DNA of 64,000 nt from CAVRAW01 sp963716135 (GTDB taxonomy: Bacteria > Planctomycetota > Planctomycetia > Pirellulales > JADZDJ01): positions 744,001 to 808,000 of the forward strand of contig OY970289.1 in the NCBI GenBank assembly GCA_963716135.1, in the 5' to 3' direction. A program made the translations under genes and the position numbers. The notes below the pieces were generated by a model. The model searched no databases, was not told where the DNA came from, and saw only the letters and a program-made list of their open reading frames with translations. Shown here in pieces: positions 28,709-36,949 of the stretch. Position 1 is the stretch's first letter. Every line of letters starts with the position of its first letter.

Positions 28709-29688
28709 AATAAACGTGCCCCCGTTGGTCGATACGTTTGCAGACGATAAAGAACCACCTGATATGGATAAGCTCGTGCCGGGCCGAGCGACAGACTATG
28801 AACCGTTTTGTTCCCCGCCGATGCGTCGAAGATAACAGGTTGGTTACTTGCGACATTAATTAAGACATCGTCGGTTGCAATTGGAACGCTATTACCTAAC
28901 CAGTTGGCCGGATCGCTCCAAGAGGTGCCGTCGCCGTTTCCAGTCCAGCTGATAGGTGGCCGGATGATGGTGATAGTTGCTGTGGCTACTGCGCCTGCCA
29001 AACCAGTTGCATCGTTCGTGCTCGACTCCTGTACCTTGAAGTTACCACTGGCAAGTGATCCGTTGGTTGGAGTAAATCTTAAGCCAGCTGCACCCTGGGC
29101 TATGCTGACAAAACCACCTTCAGCAACAGACGTCACTCCATCATGCAGAAAAAGCGTGCCGCCGCTGATGTTGGTAATCTGAAAGTACGAAACCAAAGCG
29201 ACATCTGCTGTCTTCGGTGAAATTGTCAAGCCACTCGTCGTTTGCGTGTTCTCTTGTGTTGTTGTGTTCGCCACATTCGGTGGGCCAGTAGGAACTTGAA
29301 CATTAATCGTCGCCGTGGCAGGCGTACCTCCTAAACCGCTCGCGTCATTGGTCGAAGTTTCTTGAACTTTGAATGTGCCCTGCGCTCCGGAATTGGCGGC
29401 AGGTGTGAATTTAAGCCCGGCTGCACCTGACGCTACAGAAATGAAGTCCCCGTTTGATATCGCTGTCGTGCCATCGTTTAGAAACAGCGTTCCCCCAACT
29501 ATGTTGGTGATTTGAAAACTTTGAACGATGCCAGCATCTGCAGCATTTGGAGTGATCACCAAGCCGGATGTAGTTTGAACATTTTTTGTGGTAGCGGCGC
29601 TCGTCACATTTGGAGTATGCAGCACGAACGCCAAGTTCAAAGTGTATGCGCCGATCGCACCGCCACTGTAGTTGTCGTCTTGCGCCAA
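28690..29688 (-). CDS. Giant surface protein, middle segment
   Basis: This frame carries two copies of a beta-sandwich repeat (TPNVTSAATTKNVQTTSGLV and PPNVANTTTQENTQTTSGLT, each followed by GGTLFL and AAGL(K/R)FTP). Its first residues AQDDNYSGGAIGAYTLNLAF complete the last PPC domain of the upstream frame. Its last coding part, HSLSLGP, continues into the downstream frame as GTSLSISGGSLSSANVSTNG. It is therefore the middle of one gene, bounded by one-base losses near 29686 and 28780, and has no start of its own. Confidence 0.75.
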   Translation of the reverse strand: MAQDDNYSGGAIGAYTLNLAFVLHTPNVTSAATTKNVQTTSGLVITPNAADAGIVQSFQITNIVGGTLFLNDGTTAISNGDFISVASGAAGLKFTPAANSGAQGTFKVQETSTNDASGLGGTPATATINVQVPTGPPNVANTTTQENTQTTSGLTISPKTADVALVSYFQITNISGGTLFLHDGVTSVAEGGFVSIAQGAAGLRFTPTNGSLASGNFKVQESSTNDATGLAGAVATATITIIRPPISWTGNGDGTSWSDPANWLGNSVPIATDDVLINVASNQPVIFDASAGNKTVHSLSLGPARAYPYQVVLYRLQTYRPTGARLFWLAAH

Positions 29689-31886
29689 ATGGTGTAAGTA
29701 CCAGCGCCATTTGATGGCACGATATACGACTCGTTAACAGATGTGTTTGTTGAAAAAGCTGAATTCGTATTTTGGATTTCGGCTCCTGTCGGACCAAAGA
29801 GTGTCAGTTCAGGTCGCATGCCGCTTCCCGTAACATCTGCGAGCGTAACTTTAAAGTTTGTGCCTGCCGTTTCGTTGAAGGTGTAGATATCGATGTTGCC
29901 GAGTCGGTTGATTGAACCGTTCTTGGTGACTCCACTGGTCAATGTACCGCTGTCGTTGTCAGAATCGGTGGCAGCCGATTGGCCGTTGGCCAGCGCCAGT
30001 TCCACGCTATAGCCGCCGATTTGGCCACCGTTGATATTGTCGTCTAGCACCCAAACGGTGTACGTACCGGCAGCGTTGGGTGGCACCGGATAAAAGACAT
30101 CGACTGACGTATTAGTGGAAGTGGAAGAATCGGACTCTAGAAGCAGTGTCCCATTGGGGTCGAAGAGTATCAGCTGGGGCCGCACCGCGCTGCCGGTGGC
30201 GTCTCCTAATTTAACTTCGAACGAATTATTGGCTGAGGCCGAGAAGGTGTAGATATCGATGTTGCCGAGTCGATTGATTGAACCGTTCTTGGTGACTCCA
30301 CTGGTCAATGTACCGCTGTCGTTGTCAGAATCGATGGCAGCCGATTGGCCGTTGGCCAGCGCCAGTTCCACGCTATAGCCGCCGATTTGGCCACCGTTGA
30401 TATTGTCGTCTAGCACCCAAACGGTGTACGTACCGGCAGCGTTGGGTGGCACCGGATAAAAGACTCTGACCGACGTATTGATGGAAGTGGAAGAATCGGA
30501 CTCTAGAAGCAGTGTCCCATTGGGGTCGAAGAGTATCAGCTGGGGCCGCACCGCGCTGCCGGTGGCGTCTCCTAATTTAACTTCGAACGAATTATTGGCT
30601 GAGGCCGAGAAGGTGTAGATATCGATGTTGCCGAGTCGATTGATTGAACCGTTCTTGGTGACTCCACTGGTCAATGTACCGCTGTCGTTGTCAGAATCGA
30701 TGGCAGCCGATTGGCCGTTGGCCAGCGCCAGTTCCACGCTATAGCCGCCGATTTGGCCACCGTTGATATTGTCGTCTAGCACCCAAACGGTGTACGTACC
30801 GGCAGCGTTGGGTGGCACCGGATAAAAGACTCTGACCGACGTATTGATGGAAGTGGAAGAATCGGACTCTAGAAGCAGTGTCCCATTGGGGTCGAAGAGT
30901 ATCAGCTGGGGCCGCACCGCGCTGCCGGTGGCGTCTCCTAATTTAACTTCGAACGAATTATTGGCTGAGGCCGAGAAGGTGTAGATATCGATGTTGCCGA
31001 GTCGGTTGATGGAACCGTTCTTGGTCACACCACTGGTCAACGTGCCGCTGTCGTTGTCAGAATCGGTGGTAGCCGATTGGCCGTTGGCCAGCGCTAGTTC
31101 CACGCTGTAGCCGCCGATTTGGCCACCGCTGATATTGTCGTCTAGCACCCAAACGGTGTACGTACCGGCAGCGTTGGATGGCACCTGATAAAAGACTTTG
31201 ACCGACGTATTGGTGGAAGTGAAAGAATCAGACTCTTGAAGCTGTGTCCCATTGGGGTCGAAGAGTATCAGTTGGGGCCGCACCGCACTGCCGGTGGCGT
31301 CTCCTAATTTCACTTCGAACGAGTTCCCAACTGAGGCCGAAAAGGTGTAGATATCGATGTTGCCGAGTCGGTTGATTGAACCGTTCTTGGTCACACCACT
31401 GGTCAACGTGCCGCTGTCGTTGTCAGAATCGGTGGCAGCCGATTGGCCGTTGGCCAGCGCTAGTTCCACGTAATAGTCTCCGAACTTGCTGCCATTAACC
31501 CCGGTGTCCTGCACTACAACTTTGTACGTGCCAGTTCCGTTGGATGGCACCTGATAAAAGACTTTGACCGACGTGTTGGTCGAAGTGAAAGAATCAGACT
31601 CTTGAAGCTGTGTTCCATCGGGGCCGAACAATGTCAGTTCGGGCCGAACTGCACTGCCCGGGAAGTCTCCCAACTTCACTTCAAAGCAATTTCCGGCCGA
31701 TGCTGAGAAGGTGTAGTTTTCGGAAGGATTTGTAACCGTCAAACCGGCGTGTATCGTTACACCAGGAGTCAGAGCGGTCAGAAGATCTCGACGCTCCAAA
31801 TGTTCAATTGCGAACAGTAACTTACTTGATCTGGTCTTCTGACGACTGAATAACTTAGAACTTCGTTTCGAAGAAGACTTCAGCAT
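29637..31886 (-). CDS. Giant surface protein, N-terminal segment with LEPRxLL-like signal and six PPC repeats
   Basis: The true start is the ATG at 31886, preceded by GGGAGGT at good spacing. A basic leader contains FAIEHLERRDLLTAL, resembling the N-terminal signature of exported planctomycete giant proteins. Six consecutive PPC-like (bacterial pre-peptidase C-terminal) domains follow, each about 122 residues, with NIDIYTFSAS, FEVKLGDATGSAVRPQLILF and AGTYTVWVLDDN. The frame fails in the sixth copy at AGTYTIW; restoring one G there rejoins the next frame. PPC domains in known proteins are secreted beta-sandwich modules. The role is probably adhesion or an extracellular structure. Confidence 0.8.
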   Translation of the reverse strand: MLKSSSKRSSKLFSRQKTRSSKLLFAIEHLERRDLLTALTPGVTIHAGLTVTNPSENYTFSASAGNCFEVKLGDFPGSAVRPELTLFGPDGTQLQESDSFTSTNTSVKVFYQVPSNGTGTYKVVVQDTGVNGSKFGDYYVELALANGQSAATDSDNDSGTLTSGVTKNGSINRLGNIDIYTFSASVGNSFEVKLGDATGSAVRPQLILFDPNGTQLQESDSFTSTNTSVKVFYQVPSNAAGTYTVWVLDDNISGGQIGGYSVELALANGQSATTDSDNDSGTLTSGVTKNGSINRLGNIDIYTFSASANNSFEVKLGDATGSAVRPQLILFDPNGTLLLESDSSTSINTSVRVFYPVPPNAAGTYTVWVLDDNINGGQIGGYSVELALANGQSAAIDSDNDSGTLTSGVTKNGSINRLGNIDIYTFSASANNSFEVKLGDATGSAVRPQLILFDPNGTLLLESDSSTSINTSVRVFYPVPPNAAGTYTVWVLDDNINGGQIGGYSVELALANGQSAAIDSDNDSGTLTSGVTKNGSINRLGNIDIYTFSASANNSFEVKLGDATGSAVRPQLILFDPNGTLLLESDSSTSTNTSVDVFYPVPPNAAGTYTVWVLDDNINGGQIGGYSVELALANGQSAATDSDNDSGTLTSGVTKNGSINRLGNIDIYTFNETAGTNFKVTLADVTGSGMRPELTLFGPTGAEIQNTNSAFSTNTSVNESYIVPSNGAGTYTIWRKTTTTVAVRSAHTL
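29881..31716 (-). repeat. 366-bp tandem repeats (PPC domains)
   Basis: The marker GTGTAG occurs at 29881, 30247, 30613, 30979, 31345 and 31711, always 366 bp apart (122 codons). The copies at 30247-30612 and 30613-30978 appear identical in DNA sequence, and their neighbours differ by few bases, with divergence increasing toward the two ends. This indicates recent unequal crossing-over or gene conversion within the array. Confidence 0.9.
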
Positions 31887-32540
31887 TAGCGACCTCCCTA
31901 CAATGCGGCAGCTCTACCAAACAGATGCAGGAGAGCGCTGAGTGCCCGAGGCTAGCACAAAACAGTCCAGCCTCGATACTCGTTGCTAACCAGCCTCGAT
32001 TAGATCGCCCCCCCCAAAGTAAGATGGGTCTAACTCTACCGGGGTGCGAAGCGGATATCAATCGTTTTCGGTAAGAATGTTGGTCAATTTCTAACTGCCA
32101 TCGAAAGGTGCCAGGAGGTCTCAAAAACTGGGCCAATCGTCATGCATGAGCACACCGTTTACCGCGACGTGGCAAGCGATTGCGTTTACTCCTACGATCT
32201 CAATCAACAGTTGATCGTCAGGCTGGAGAGGTCGGCTAGCATTGTCAGTATGCGCAAAAAAACCCGTGGTTTCAATTCGCTTGGCTGAGTCCGTTTGCGA
32301 CGATATCCGATTGCTGCCCGGAATTGATAATCACCGGCACCATCGAGCTTGTTTCAGGCACGGGCGTCGGCTGGTATGGGTTTGGAAGAGTCCTGGATCT
32401 TGTTCCTTTTTCGGCACTCGTCGCCGCAAGGCGTGATATCTACAAATCTTCGGGCAGCGACGCCTGAAAACTCATCTCGCAATTCAAATTCCCGCATCGC
32501 CGTCAAATCGGCGGTTTTCGATTCTGCAGCACCTGGCAGC
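31887..32540. other. Intergenic region upstream of the giant gene
   Basis: This stretch holds the ribosome binding site of the giant gene (GGGAGGT, minus strand, 31893-31899) and presumably its promoter. Short open frames on both strands have no recognisable domain and I reject them. A run of eight C lies near 32009-32016. I saw no repeat or RNA gene. Confidence 0.4.
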
Positions 32541-32544
32541 CCCG

Positions 32545-32775
32545 CTACCTCGACCAGCACCGACGCGCTTCGGGATGAGCGGCCAACCAAGCATCGGAAA
32601 GTTGCGTCGCGGCCGCAGGCGGCGAGTGGCGTGACAACTGGATCAGCAGGTCGCGGACATAGGCAAACGGCTCGACTTGATTCGCCTTGGCTCTGGCCAT
32701 GACGTTGTAGAGAACCGCTGCAGCCTTGCCGCCATTGTCGCTTCCCATAAACAAGTAATTCTTGCACCCAACGAT
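32545..32775 (-). pseudogene. IS66-family transposase C-terminal remnant
   Basis: The minus strand encodes CKNYLFMGSDNGGKAAAVLY, then QVEPFAYVRDLLIQL and WLAAHPEARRCWSR before a stop. This is the well-conserved end of IS66 TnpC transposases, in which NYLF.GSD.GG precedes the C-terminal helical region. The DDE core upstream is absent. Upstream sequence reads SFISLDQPHAVIVGCKNY and then hits a stop. It marks an old insertion near the left side of the satellite-like element. Confidence 0.75.
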
Positions 32776-32940
32776 TACAGCGTGTGGCTGATCCAGGGAA
32801 ATGAACGAGCCGGCGAAGCTTCACTCTCTGTTTGAGGCGTGCCCGGTCGATGAATTGATCGCAACGCCGGTCAACCCGGTCGTAAGCAACGCAAGGCACG
32901 AAGGCGCGGACTGCGTTGAAAGAGTGGAAGCGTAACGACT

Positions 32941-33129
32941 CTATCGTTTCGCTGGTACTTTCAATGTGCAGCCGAGATACTTGGCCAATACGGCCGCGTT
33001 CGCCAAGCTAATGCCCTTGCCGGTGCGGAAGCGATAAATGACGCTCTGGCCGAGCTTGGTAGCTTTGCCCACGGCGTAGTCGCTCTCGCCACGGGCTTTC
33101 AGCGCATCGCGTAGTTGCTTGTCGATCAT
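32941..33129 (-). CDS. 62-residue HTH (XRE/Cro-like) repressor
   Basis: The product MIDKQLRDALKARGESDYAV... has a compact helix-turn-helix: DYAVGKATKLGQSVIYRFRT followed by SLANAAVLAKYLGCTL, as in XRE/Cro-like regulators, and almost nothing else. The start codon lies only 6 bases downstream of a TAAACT -10 element, so its mRNA should be leaderless. Four copies of a 16-bp palindrome AAGTCAnnnnTGACTT fill the divergent promoter region upstream. I infer that this protein binds them and controls both its own promoter and the rightward operon. Confidence 0.75.
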   Translation of the reverse strand: MIDKQLRDALKARGESDYAVGKATKLGQSVIYRFRTGKGISLANAAVLAKYLGCTLKVPAKR

Positions 33130-33135
33130 GTTGCA

Positions 33136-33163
33136 AGTTTACAACCTTTTTGATGCACGTCAA
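33136..33163 (-). promoter_or_regulatory. Leftward sigma70-type promoter of the HTH gene, leaderless
   Basis: On the minus strand TTGACG (33163-33158), a 16-base spacer and TAAACT (33141-33136) form a good promoter. The ATG at 33129 begins about 7 bases after the -10 box, so transcription should start at or next to it. The first operator palindrome (33162-33177) overlaps the end of the -35 box. Confidence 0.65.
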
Positions 33164-33275
33164 GTCAGTTATGACTTGTGATGATTGTGACGAAGTTAGC
33201 TGTAAGTCACAAATGATTTAGTCAGAAATGACCTTTTAGGCTCAAGTAACGATTGCATTAAGTCATGTGTGACTT
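33162..33275. promoter_or_regulatory. Array of four operator palindromes
   Basis: Sites lie at 33162-33177 (AAGTCAGTTATGACTT), 33204-33219 (AAGTCACAAATGATTT), 33219-33234 (TAGTCAGAAATGACCT) and 33260-33275 (AAGTCATGTGTGACTT). Outer sites are perfect 6-4-6 inverted repeats and the two inner ones are imperfect. Centres are 42, 15 and 41 bases apart. The first overlaps the leftward -35 box and the last fills the spacer of the rightward promoter, as expected for a repressor-controlled divergent switch. Confidence 0.8.
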
Positions 33276-33280
33276 AGACT
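33253..33280 (+). promoter_or_regulatory. Putative rightward promoter
   Basis: TTGCAT (33253-33258), a 16-base spacer and TAGACT (33275-33280) form a moderate sigma70-like promoter. The perfect operator at 33260-33275 covers the whole spacer. It would drive the small genes starting at 33301, whose ribosome binding site GAGGGGAG follows directly. Confidence 0.5.
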
Positions 33281-33300
33281 ACAAATAGAGGGGAGTAACG

Positions 33301-33405
33301 ATGTACTATAGCCGACCACCGAAACTTTCGGACTGGCTGGGACTGCTCGTTGTGGCTTTGATCGTCCTATTTGTGTTCGTCATTGTGATGGCGATAGGCC
33401 GATGA
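33301..33405 (+). CDS. 34-residue membrane protein
   Basis: An ATG at 33301 preceded by GAGGGGAG opens a frame of 34 residues, MYYSRPPKLSDWLGLL and then a hydrophobic stretch VVALIVLFVFVIVMAIG ending in Arg. It is a single-span membrane peptide. It is the first gene after the operator array and its stop overlaps the next start (ATGA). Single-pass small proteins are common in phage early regions, but no function can be assigned. Confidence 0.6.
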   Translation: MYYSRPPKLSDWLGLLVVALIVLFVFVIVMAIGR

Positions 33406-33686
33406 TGTACGCCGGGTTGTACAGGATTGCAAAGGATTGTGCAGGCTTGTATCGGTTGACCGCTGAAAAAGTCAAAGTACGTTGGAATTGGAGGCACAAC
33501 TTGACATACATCGCTGAGGCAATGGCCGAACTTCACGAATGCAAAGGCATAATCGACACCTGCGAGAAGTTAATGGCCAGGTTCCCCGCCAATGCCGAAG
33601 TGACAGCATGGGCGCAGGCCGACCTAATCGCTGCCCGGGAGCGAGTGGAGAACATCGAGGCATGGTCGAGAATAATGGACGGCTAA
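33402..33686 (+). CDS. Hypothetical protein, small operon gene 2
   Basis: The 94-residue product reads MMYAGLYRIAKDCAGLYRLT and ends IEAWSRIMDG. The N-terminus has an imperfect internal repeat (AGLYRIA and AGLYRLT). The rest is helical, with ECKGIIDTCEKLMARFPANA resembling a helical-repeat fragment. The start overlaps the stop of the membrane peptide, which indicates translational coupling. Family not recognised. Confidence 0.6.
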   Translation: MMYAGLYRIAKDCAGLYRLTAEKVKVRWNWRHNLTYIAEAMAELHECKGIIDTCEKLMARFPANAEVTAWAQADLIAARERVENIEAWSRIMDG

Positions 33687-33688
33687 CA

Positions 33689-33841
33689 ATGAACGATGAC
33701 GATGACGTGGAATCGTATTTTGAAACTGAGATACCGCTGACCCCCGAATCCGATGCGCAGTACGTCGACGTCGGCAAGGGAATACTGATTTTCATTGCGA
33801 TCGTCGGCGCGATCGTGCTGCTGACGATTCTGCTGCACTAA
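33689..33841 (+). CDS. 50-residue acidic membrane protein
   Basis: The product starts MNDDDDVESYFETEIPLTPE and ends in a membrane span VGKGILIFIAIVGAIVLLTI. The acidic N-terminal half would lie on one side of the membrane. It follows the previous gene by two bases and closes the first small operon, with a hairpin at its stop codon. Function unknown. Confidence 0.55.
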   Translation: MNDDDDVESYFETEIPLTPESDAQYVDVGKGILIFIAIVGAIVLLTILLH

Positions 33842-33862
33842 ACCAAAAAAATAATTTTGGTT
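33841..33862 (+). terminator. Hairpin at the end of the first small operon
   Basis: An 8-bp stem AACCAAAA / TTTTGGTT with a 6-base loop begins at the stop codon of the gene before it. The stem is A/T rich and is not followed by a T-tract, so termination would be weak. Confidence 0.4.
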
Positions 33863-34029
33863 CGACTAGGGTGCGAAAACAGGCCTCGATAGCTCGATTT
33901 TCTCGGCACTTGTGCTCGCGCAAATCTCGCAAAATTACAACCGTTACAACCGGAACTTGCCTGTCGGCTTTCAGCGTCCGTAAGGTTGATTAGTGCCGAT
34001 TCCTTTTGTTTCCTCATTTGGAGAACGCA

Positions 34030-34224
34030 ATGAAGATTGAAAATGTCGTTCGTCGTTTGCGACGTGCTTTGCAACGCAAAGATCAGTATCTACACACCAG
34101 TACGCCGCGGGAACGGAGTAGTTTGGGCGGTCGATGGAATGTCAGTGACGATAGAAACATCGTGATTGACTACTTCAATGAAGATGGCCTGTTGCTTCTG
34201 GCCAAAAAGATGGGCGTCCTCTAG
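34030..34224 (+). CDS. Hypothetical 64-residue protein
   Basis: The product starts MKIENVVRRLRRALQRKDQY, a basic amphipathic helix, and ends LLLLAKKMGVL. GGAG lies 6-7 bases before the ATG at 34030. A basic N-terminus suggests nucleic acid contact, but this is speculative. It is separated from the preceding operon by a weak hairpin and about 190 bases. Confidence 0.5.
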   Translation: MKIENVVRRLRRALQRKDQYLHTSTPRERSSLGGRWNVSDDRNIVIDYFNEDGLLLLAKKMGVL

Positions 34225-34349
34225 GACAACACCGCACAACACAACATTTTCTGTATTCGCTTCGTGGTGGAAAGAACCATTGCAACCTTGAAACCCAAAG
34301 CCCAGGTGTTCGCCGCCACGAATCGAATGCAGATTATTCTGAGGCATCC

Positions 34350-34778
34350 ATGAGTGGCGACATTGACGATCCAGAAATCACACAGAGCGGTCCCTACTTT
34401 TTCAACAAAAAGGTGGCCGAACAATTCTTGTCGGCAATTGAACGGAACGAACCTATCCGGCCGCCGACAGAGTTTGTGCCAGATCGGAAACCAGTTGGCT
34501 CCGAGATTCCATCGGGCAAATTCGTAACTGTCTGGGATAGAGACAGCCTGTTGCAAGCAGCGGCTGCCTGCATTAGCTGCGCTCGATTGATTCAACCCGG
34601 GAGAAACAATGAGCAAGCAGAGGCAATTGCGGACGATAATTTCACGATCGTCAGTTGCTTTGCTGATTTCACGGCAATGGTTGCGAATTGTGACTACGAG
34701 TTCGATCCGCAACAGGAATGCAAAGTCGTCACCGGTCCAACAGAACCGTATCGGGCTGTCAACATCGTCGGCCATTAA
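34350..34778 (+). CDS. Hypothetical 142-residue protein
   Basis: The product begins MSGDIDDPEITQSGPYFFNK and contains FVTVWDRDSLLQAAAACISC. It is acidic and has no membrane segment. The gene ends 20 bases before the next one, with which it is probably co-transcribed. No family is recognised. Confidence 0.5.
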   Translation: MSGDIDDPEITQSGPYFFNKKVAEQFLSAIERNEPIRPPTEFVPDRKPVGSEIPSGKFVTVWDRDSLLQAAAACISCARLIQPGRNNEQAEAIADDNFTIVSCFADFTAMVANCDYEFDPQQECKVVTGPTEPYRAVNIVGH

Positions 34779-34797
34779 ACTGACGGGAGTGAACGTC

Positions 34798-35304
34798 ATG
34801 TATCATTTCACTCACTTAATTCACTTGCCCAACATTGTGAAGCAAGGTTTGACTCGCGGGGAACTGGCAGGCACAAAATATCCATCACTCGATGTCATAT
34901 CGATCACCACCAATCCAGATCGGCGCGCAATTTCATTCTTTGACTGCTACGACGCGACGGTGCGACTCATAGTTGATACGAAAGGACTGCCGCTTTTGCG
35001 ATGGAAAGAAGCTTATCTGTCTCACGGTGGCAAATCGTCGAAACTCAAACTTTTAGACCCGACATTTGAGGGCAGGAAGAATTGGTACGTGCATTTCGGC
35101 ACGATTCCATTTAACAAAATCTTGTCGATCGAACAGCGTCAGGGGATGCAGTATGAGCCAATACCCGATCTGGATAAGCTAGTGGGAGAAATCCAAGAGG
35201 AAATCGACAGAGCAGTGATCTTCCACAGGTCAGGACAAGGGCGGTTTCTTGACATGGAATTGAAATCCGGCGTGGAAAACACTTGGTTATTGCCTACAGC
35301 CTAG
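34798..35304 (+). CDS. Hypothetical protein, possibly ADP-ribosyltransferase-like fold
   Basis: The 168-residue product starts MYHFTHLIHLPNIVKQGLTR. The pattern YHFT.....P.I...GL followed by ISITTNPDR resembles the start of small ART-fold families (DUF4433/DarT-like), where a His or Arg near the N-terminus binds NAD. I cannot see a firm catalytic Glu, so this is an inference from the first 60 residues only. The start at 34798 is preferred over the longer frame from 34609 because that extension overlaps the previous gene. Confidence 0.45.
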   Translation: MYHFTHLIHLPNIVKQGLTRGELAGTKYPSLDVISITTNPDRRAISFFDCYDATVRLIVDTKGLPLLRWKEAYLSHGGKSSKLKLLDPTFEGRKNWYVHFGTIPFNKILSIEQRQGMQYEPIPDLDKLVGEIQEEIDRAVIFHRSGQGRFLDMELKSGVENTWLLPTA

Positions 35305-35865
35305 CCCGTGATGCCTGCGCTGTTTCGCCGTACAAGTTCTAGGCGTCGTCTCTCACCTTTCCACCGGAGTGAAGTAGCCCCGGCTTCACTTCATCCCCGG
35401 GCTTTGGAGTCTCTTCGCTTGATTGGTCGGTTTGACCCCGCCGCGTCACTCTGACATTCGCGCGCTCTCCGGCAGAAATAAGGGTACGGCCGCGCGATTT
35501 GCCAGATCGTCGCCCTCAAAAGCCTTATTTGACCGCGCCGGGGTATCAGAATCGAATCGCCGGCCGCAATCCATTCAGGAATCCGCCCGGCTGCATTCCG
35601 CTTCCATATCCCGCATTCCGCCGAACGATTCGCAATCTTGCTACTACTCGGCGCGACTGCCTCTAATCGCGTCTCCGTGGCAACACTGCGCGATGAATGT
35701 TGCGCTTTTCATTCACGCCGGCAACACTCCGTTGTGAATTAACAACAGCTTTGAGGTAATGGGAACCGACTGCCACAACTTTTCTTTGCATTGTGTGCTT
35801 GTGAATTGACAATTGTATAATAGCCAACTATCATTTAGATAGAGAGGCAATACAAAGGTGCAACC
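35305..35865. other. Intergenic region before the second small-gene operon
   Basis: An open frame at 35423-35737 looks non-coding (Arg/Ser/Pro rich, no ribosome binding site, no domain). Toward the right a TATAAT at 35816-35821 could be a -10 box. The TTGACA at 35806 is only 4 bases from it, so any -35 would have to be a poor match further upstream. A transcription start near 35828 would serve the small gene at 35866. Confidence 0.35.
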
Positions 35866-35955
35866 ATGACAACAATTCAATGCAAACGGTTCGACAAGTT
35901 TGTTAAGGCCGATCGGCTATATCGTCGGCTGACGGCCATCCGCAGCGGTCGCTAG
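35866..35955 (+). CDS. 29-residue basic peptide
   Basis: A short frame MTTIQCKRFDKFVKADRLYR ending RSGR has AAAGG upstream of its ATG. It is strongly basic and could be a leader peptide or a small DNA-binding peptide. It sits 34 bases before the next gene. It is the weakest gene call in this operon. Confidence 0.35.
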   Translation: MTTIQCKRFDKFVKADRLYRRLTAIRSGR

Positions 35956-35989
35956 TCTTTTCTCAATCTTCTCTGTAAGGGGCGCAACA

Positions 35990-36949
35990 ATGTCACGCCA
36001 AAGGCACGTGTTTGAAACTGCGCGCATCGCGCATCTTTGGATGCACCAAACGCAATCCGAAGCCCGCAATCCTACGCGGAATCTGTACTTCTCCGGCGAT
36101 ACGATTTTCAGTTACGGCAGCCATTTCCCTATCGCCCGGCTTGTGAAGCATCGGGGCAAAACTGCCGTCCTATTCACCAACCGTAGCTATTCCGTCACTA
36201 CGTCTGGCCATTGCAGCATGGTCCGCCACGCTATCCCGGCCGGCGTGGCAGTGTTCTACGTCTACAACCCGCAAGGCACGTTAGCCGACGGCCGGAATGA
36301 GCATAAGCAAAACGTCGCAATGGCGTTGGAATCGTTGGCCGCAAGCAAGAGCAAGCCGCAACGCGCAATTCGCTATCGTTCGCTGCAATCGGTTATCGCA
36401 ACCGCCAACGAATACTACGAGTATTTCGGATTCACAACCCGCTACGCGCTGCCATCGAATCGCCGCGAACTAGAAGCTAACGCGGTCGCATACGAAAACT
36501 CTCTACAGCAACGCCGGGAATCACGCCGGGCGAAAGAGCGGAAACGATGGGCAGCGATTGAGGCGAAGCGCGAACTAGAGCGGCAAGAGTTTGCGGCAAA
36601 GATGCCCGAGCTTATCGAGCGGTGGCATAACGGCGAAAACTCAATTTCGATTCCTAACTCTTTCATGCTTCCTACGCTGCTGCGGATTCGTGGCGACGTT
36701 GTGGAAACATCTCGCGGCGCAGAATTCCCGATTGCTCACGCTTTGAAAGTGTTGCCCGTGGTCAAGTCTCTCATCGACCACGGCCGCACGTATCAGCGCA
36801 ACGGCCGTTCAATCCATCTTGGCCATTACACGCTCGACAGCATAGACGCTGACGGAAATATCCGGGCGGGTTGTCATACGGTCAAACGTGACGAAGTAGA
36901 GCGATTGATTAAGCAATTGGAGCAACGGCCATGCAATTGCAAAAGCTAA
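35990..36949 (+). CDS. Hypothetical phage-type protein (319 residues)
   Basis: The product starts MSRQRHVFETARIAHLWMHQ and has a charged central helix (SRRAKERKRWAAIEAKRELE) that is probably a coiled coil, followed by a compact domain ending in KQLEQRPCNC. The N-terminal half includes LYFSGDTIFSYGSHFPIARL, similar in style to proteins of unknown function in phages and plasmids. AAGGGGC precedes the ATG. The next gene overlaps its end by 19 bases. Function unknown. Confidence 0.65.
   Translation: MSRQRHVFETARIAHLWMHQTQSEARNPTRNLYFSGDTIFSYGSHFPIARLVKHRGKTAVLFTNRSYSVTTSGHCSMVRHAIPAGVAVFYVYNPQGTLADGRNEHKQNVAMALESLAASKSKPQRAIRYRSLQSVIATANEYYEYFGFTTRYALPSNRRELEANAVAYENSLQQRRESRRAKERKRWAAIEAKRELERQEFAAKMPELIERWHNGENSISIPNSFMLPTLLRIRGDVVETSRGAEFPIAHALKVLPVVKSLIDHGRTYQRNGRSIHLGHYTLDSIDADGNIRAGCHTVKRDEVERLIKQLEQRPCNCKS

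Noticed and set aside
32354..32899. Minus-strand frame of 181 residues
   Set aside because: It runs out of frame through the IS66 remnant and has a random composition.
35806..35821. TTGACA close to TATAAT as a promoter
   Set aside because: The two hexamers are 4 bases apart instead of 16-18, so they cannot act together.
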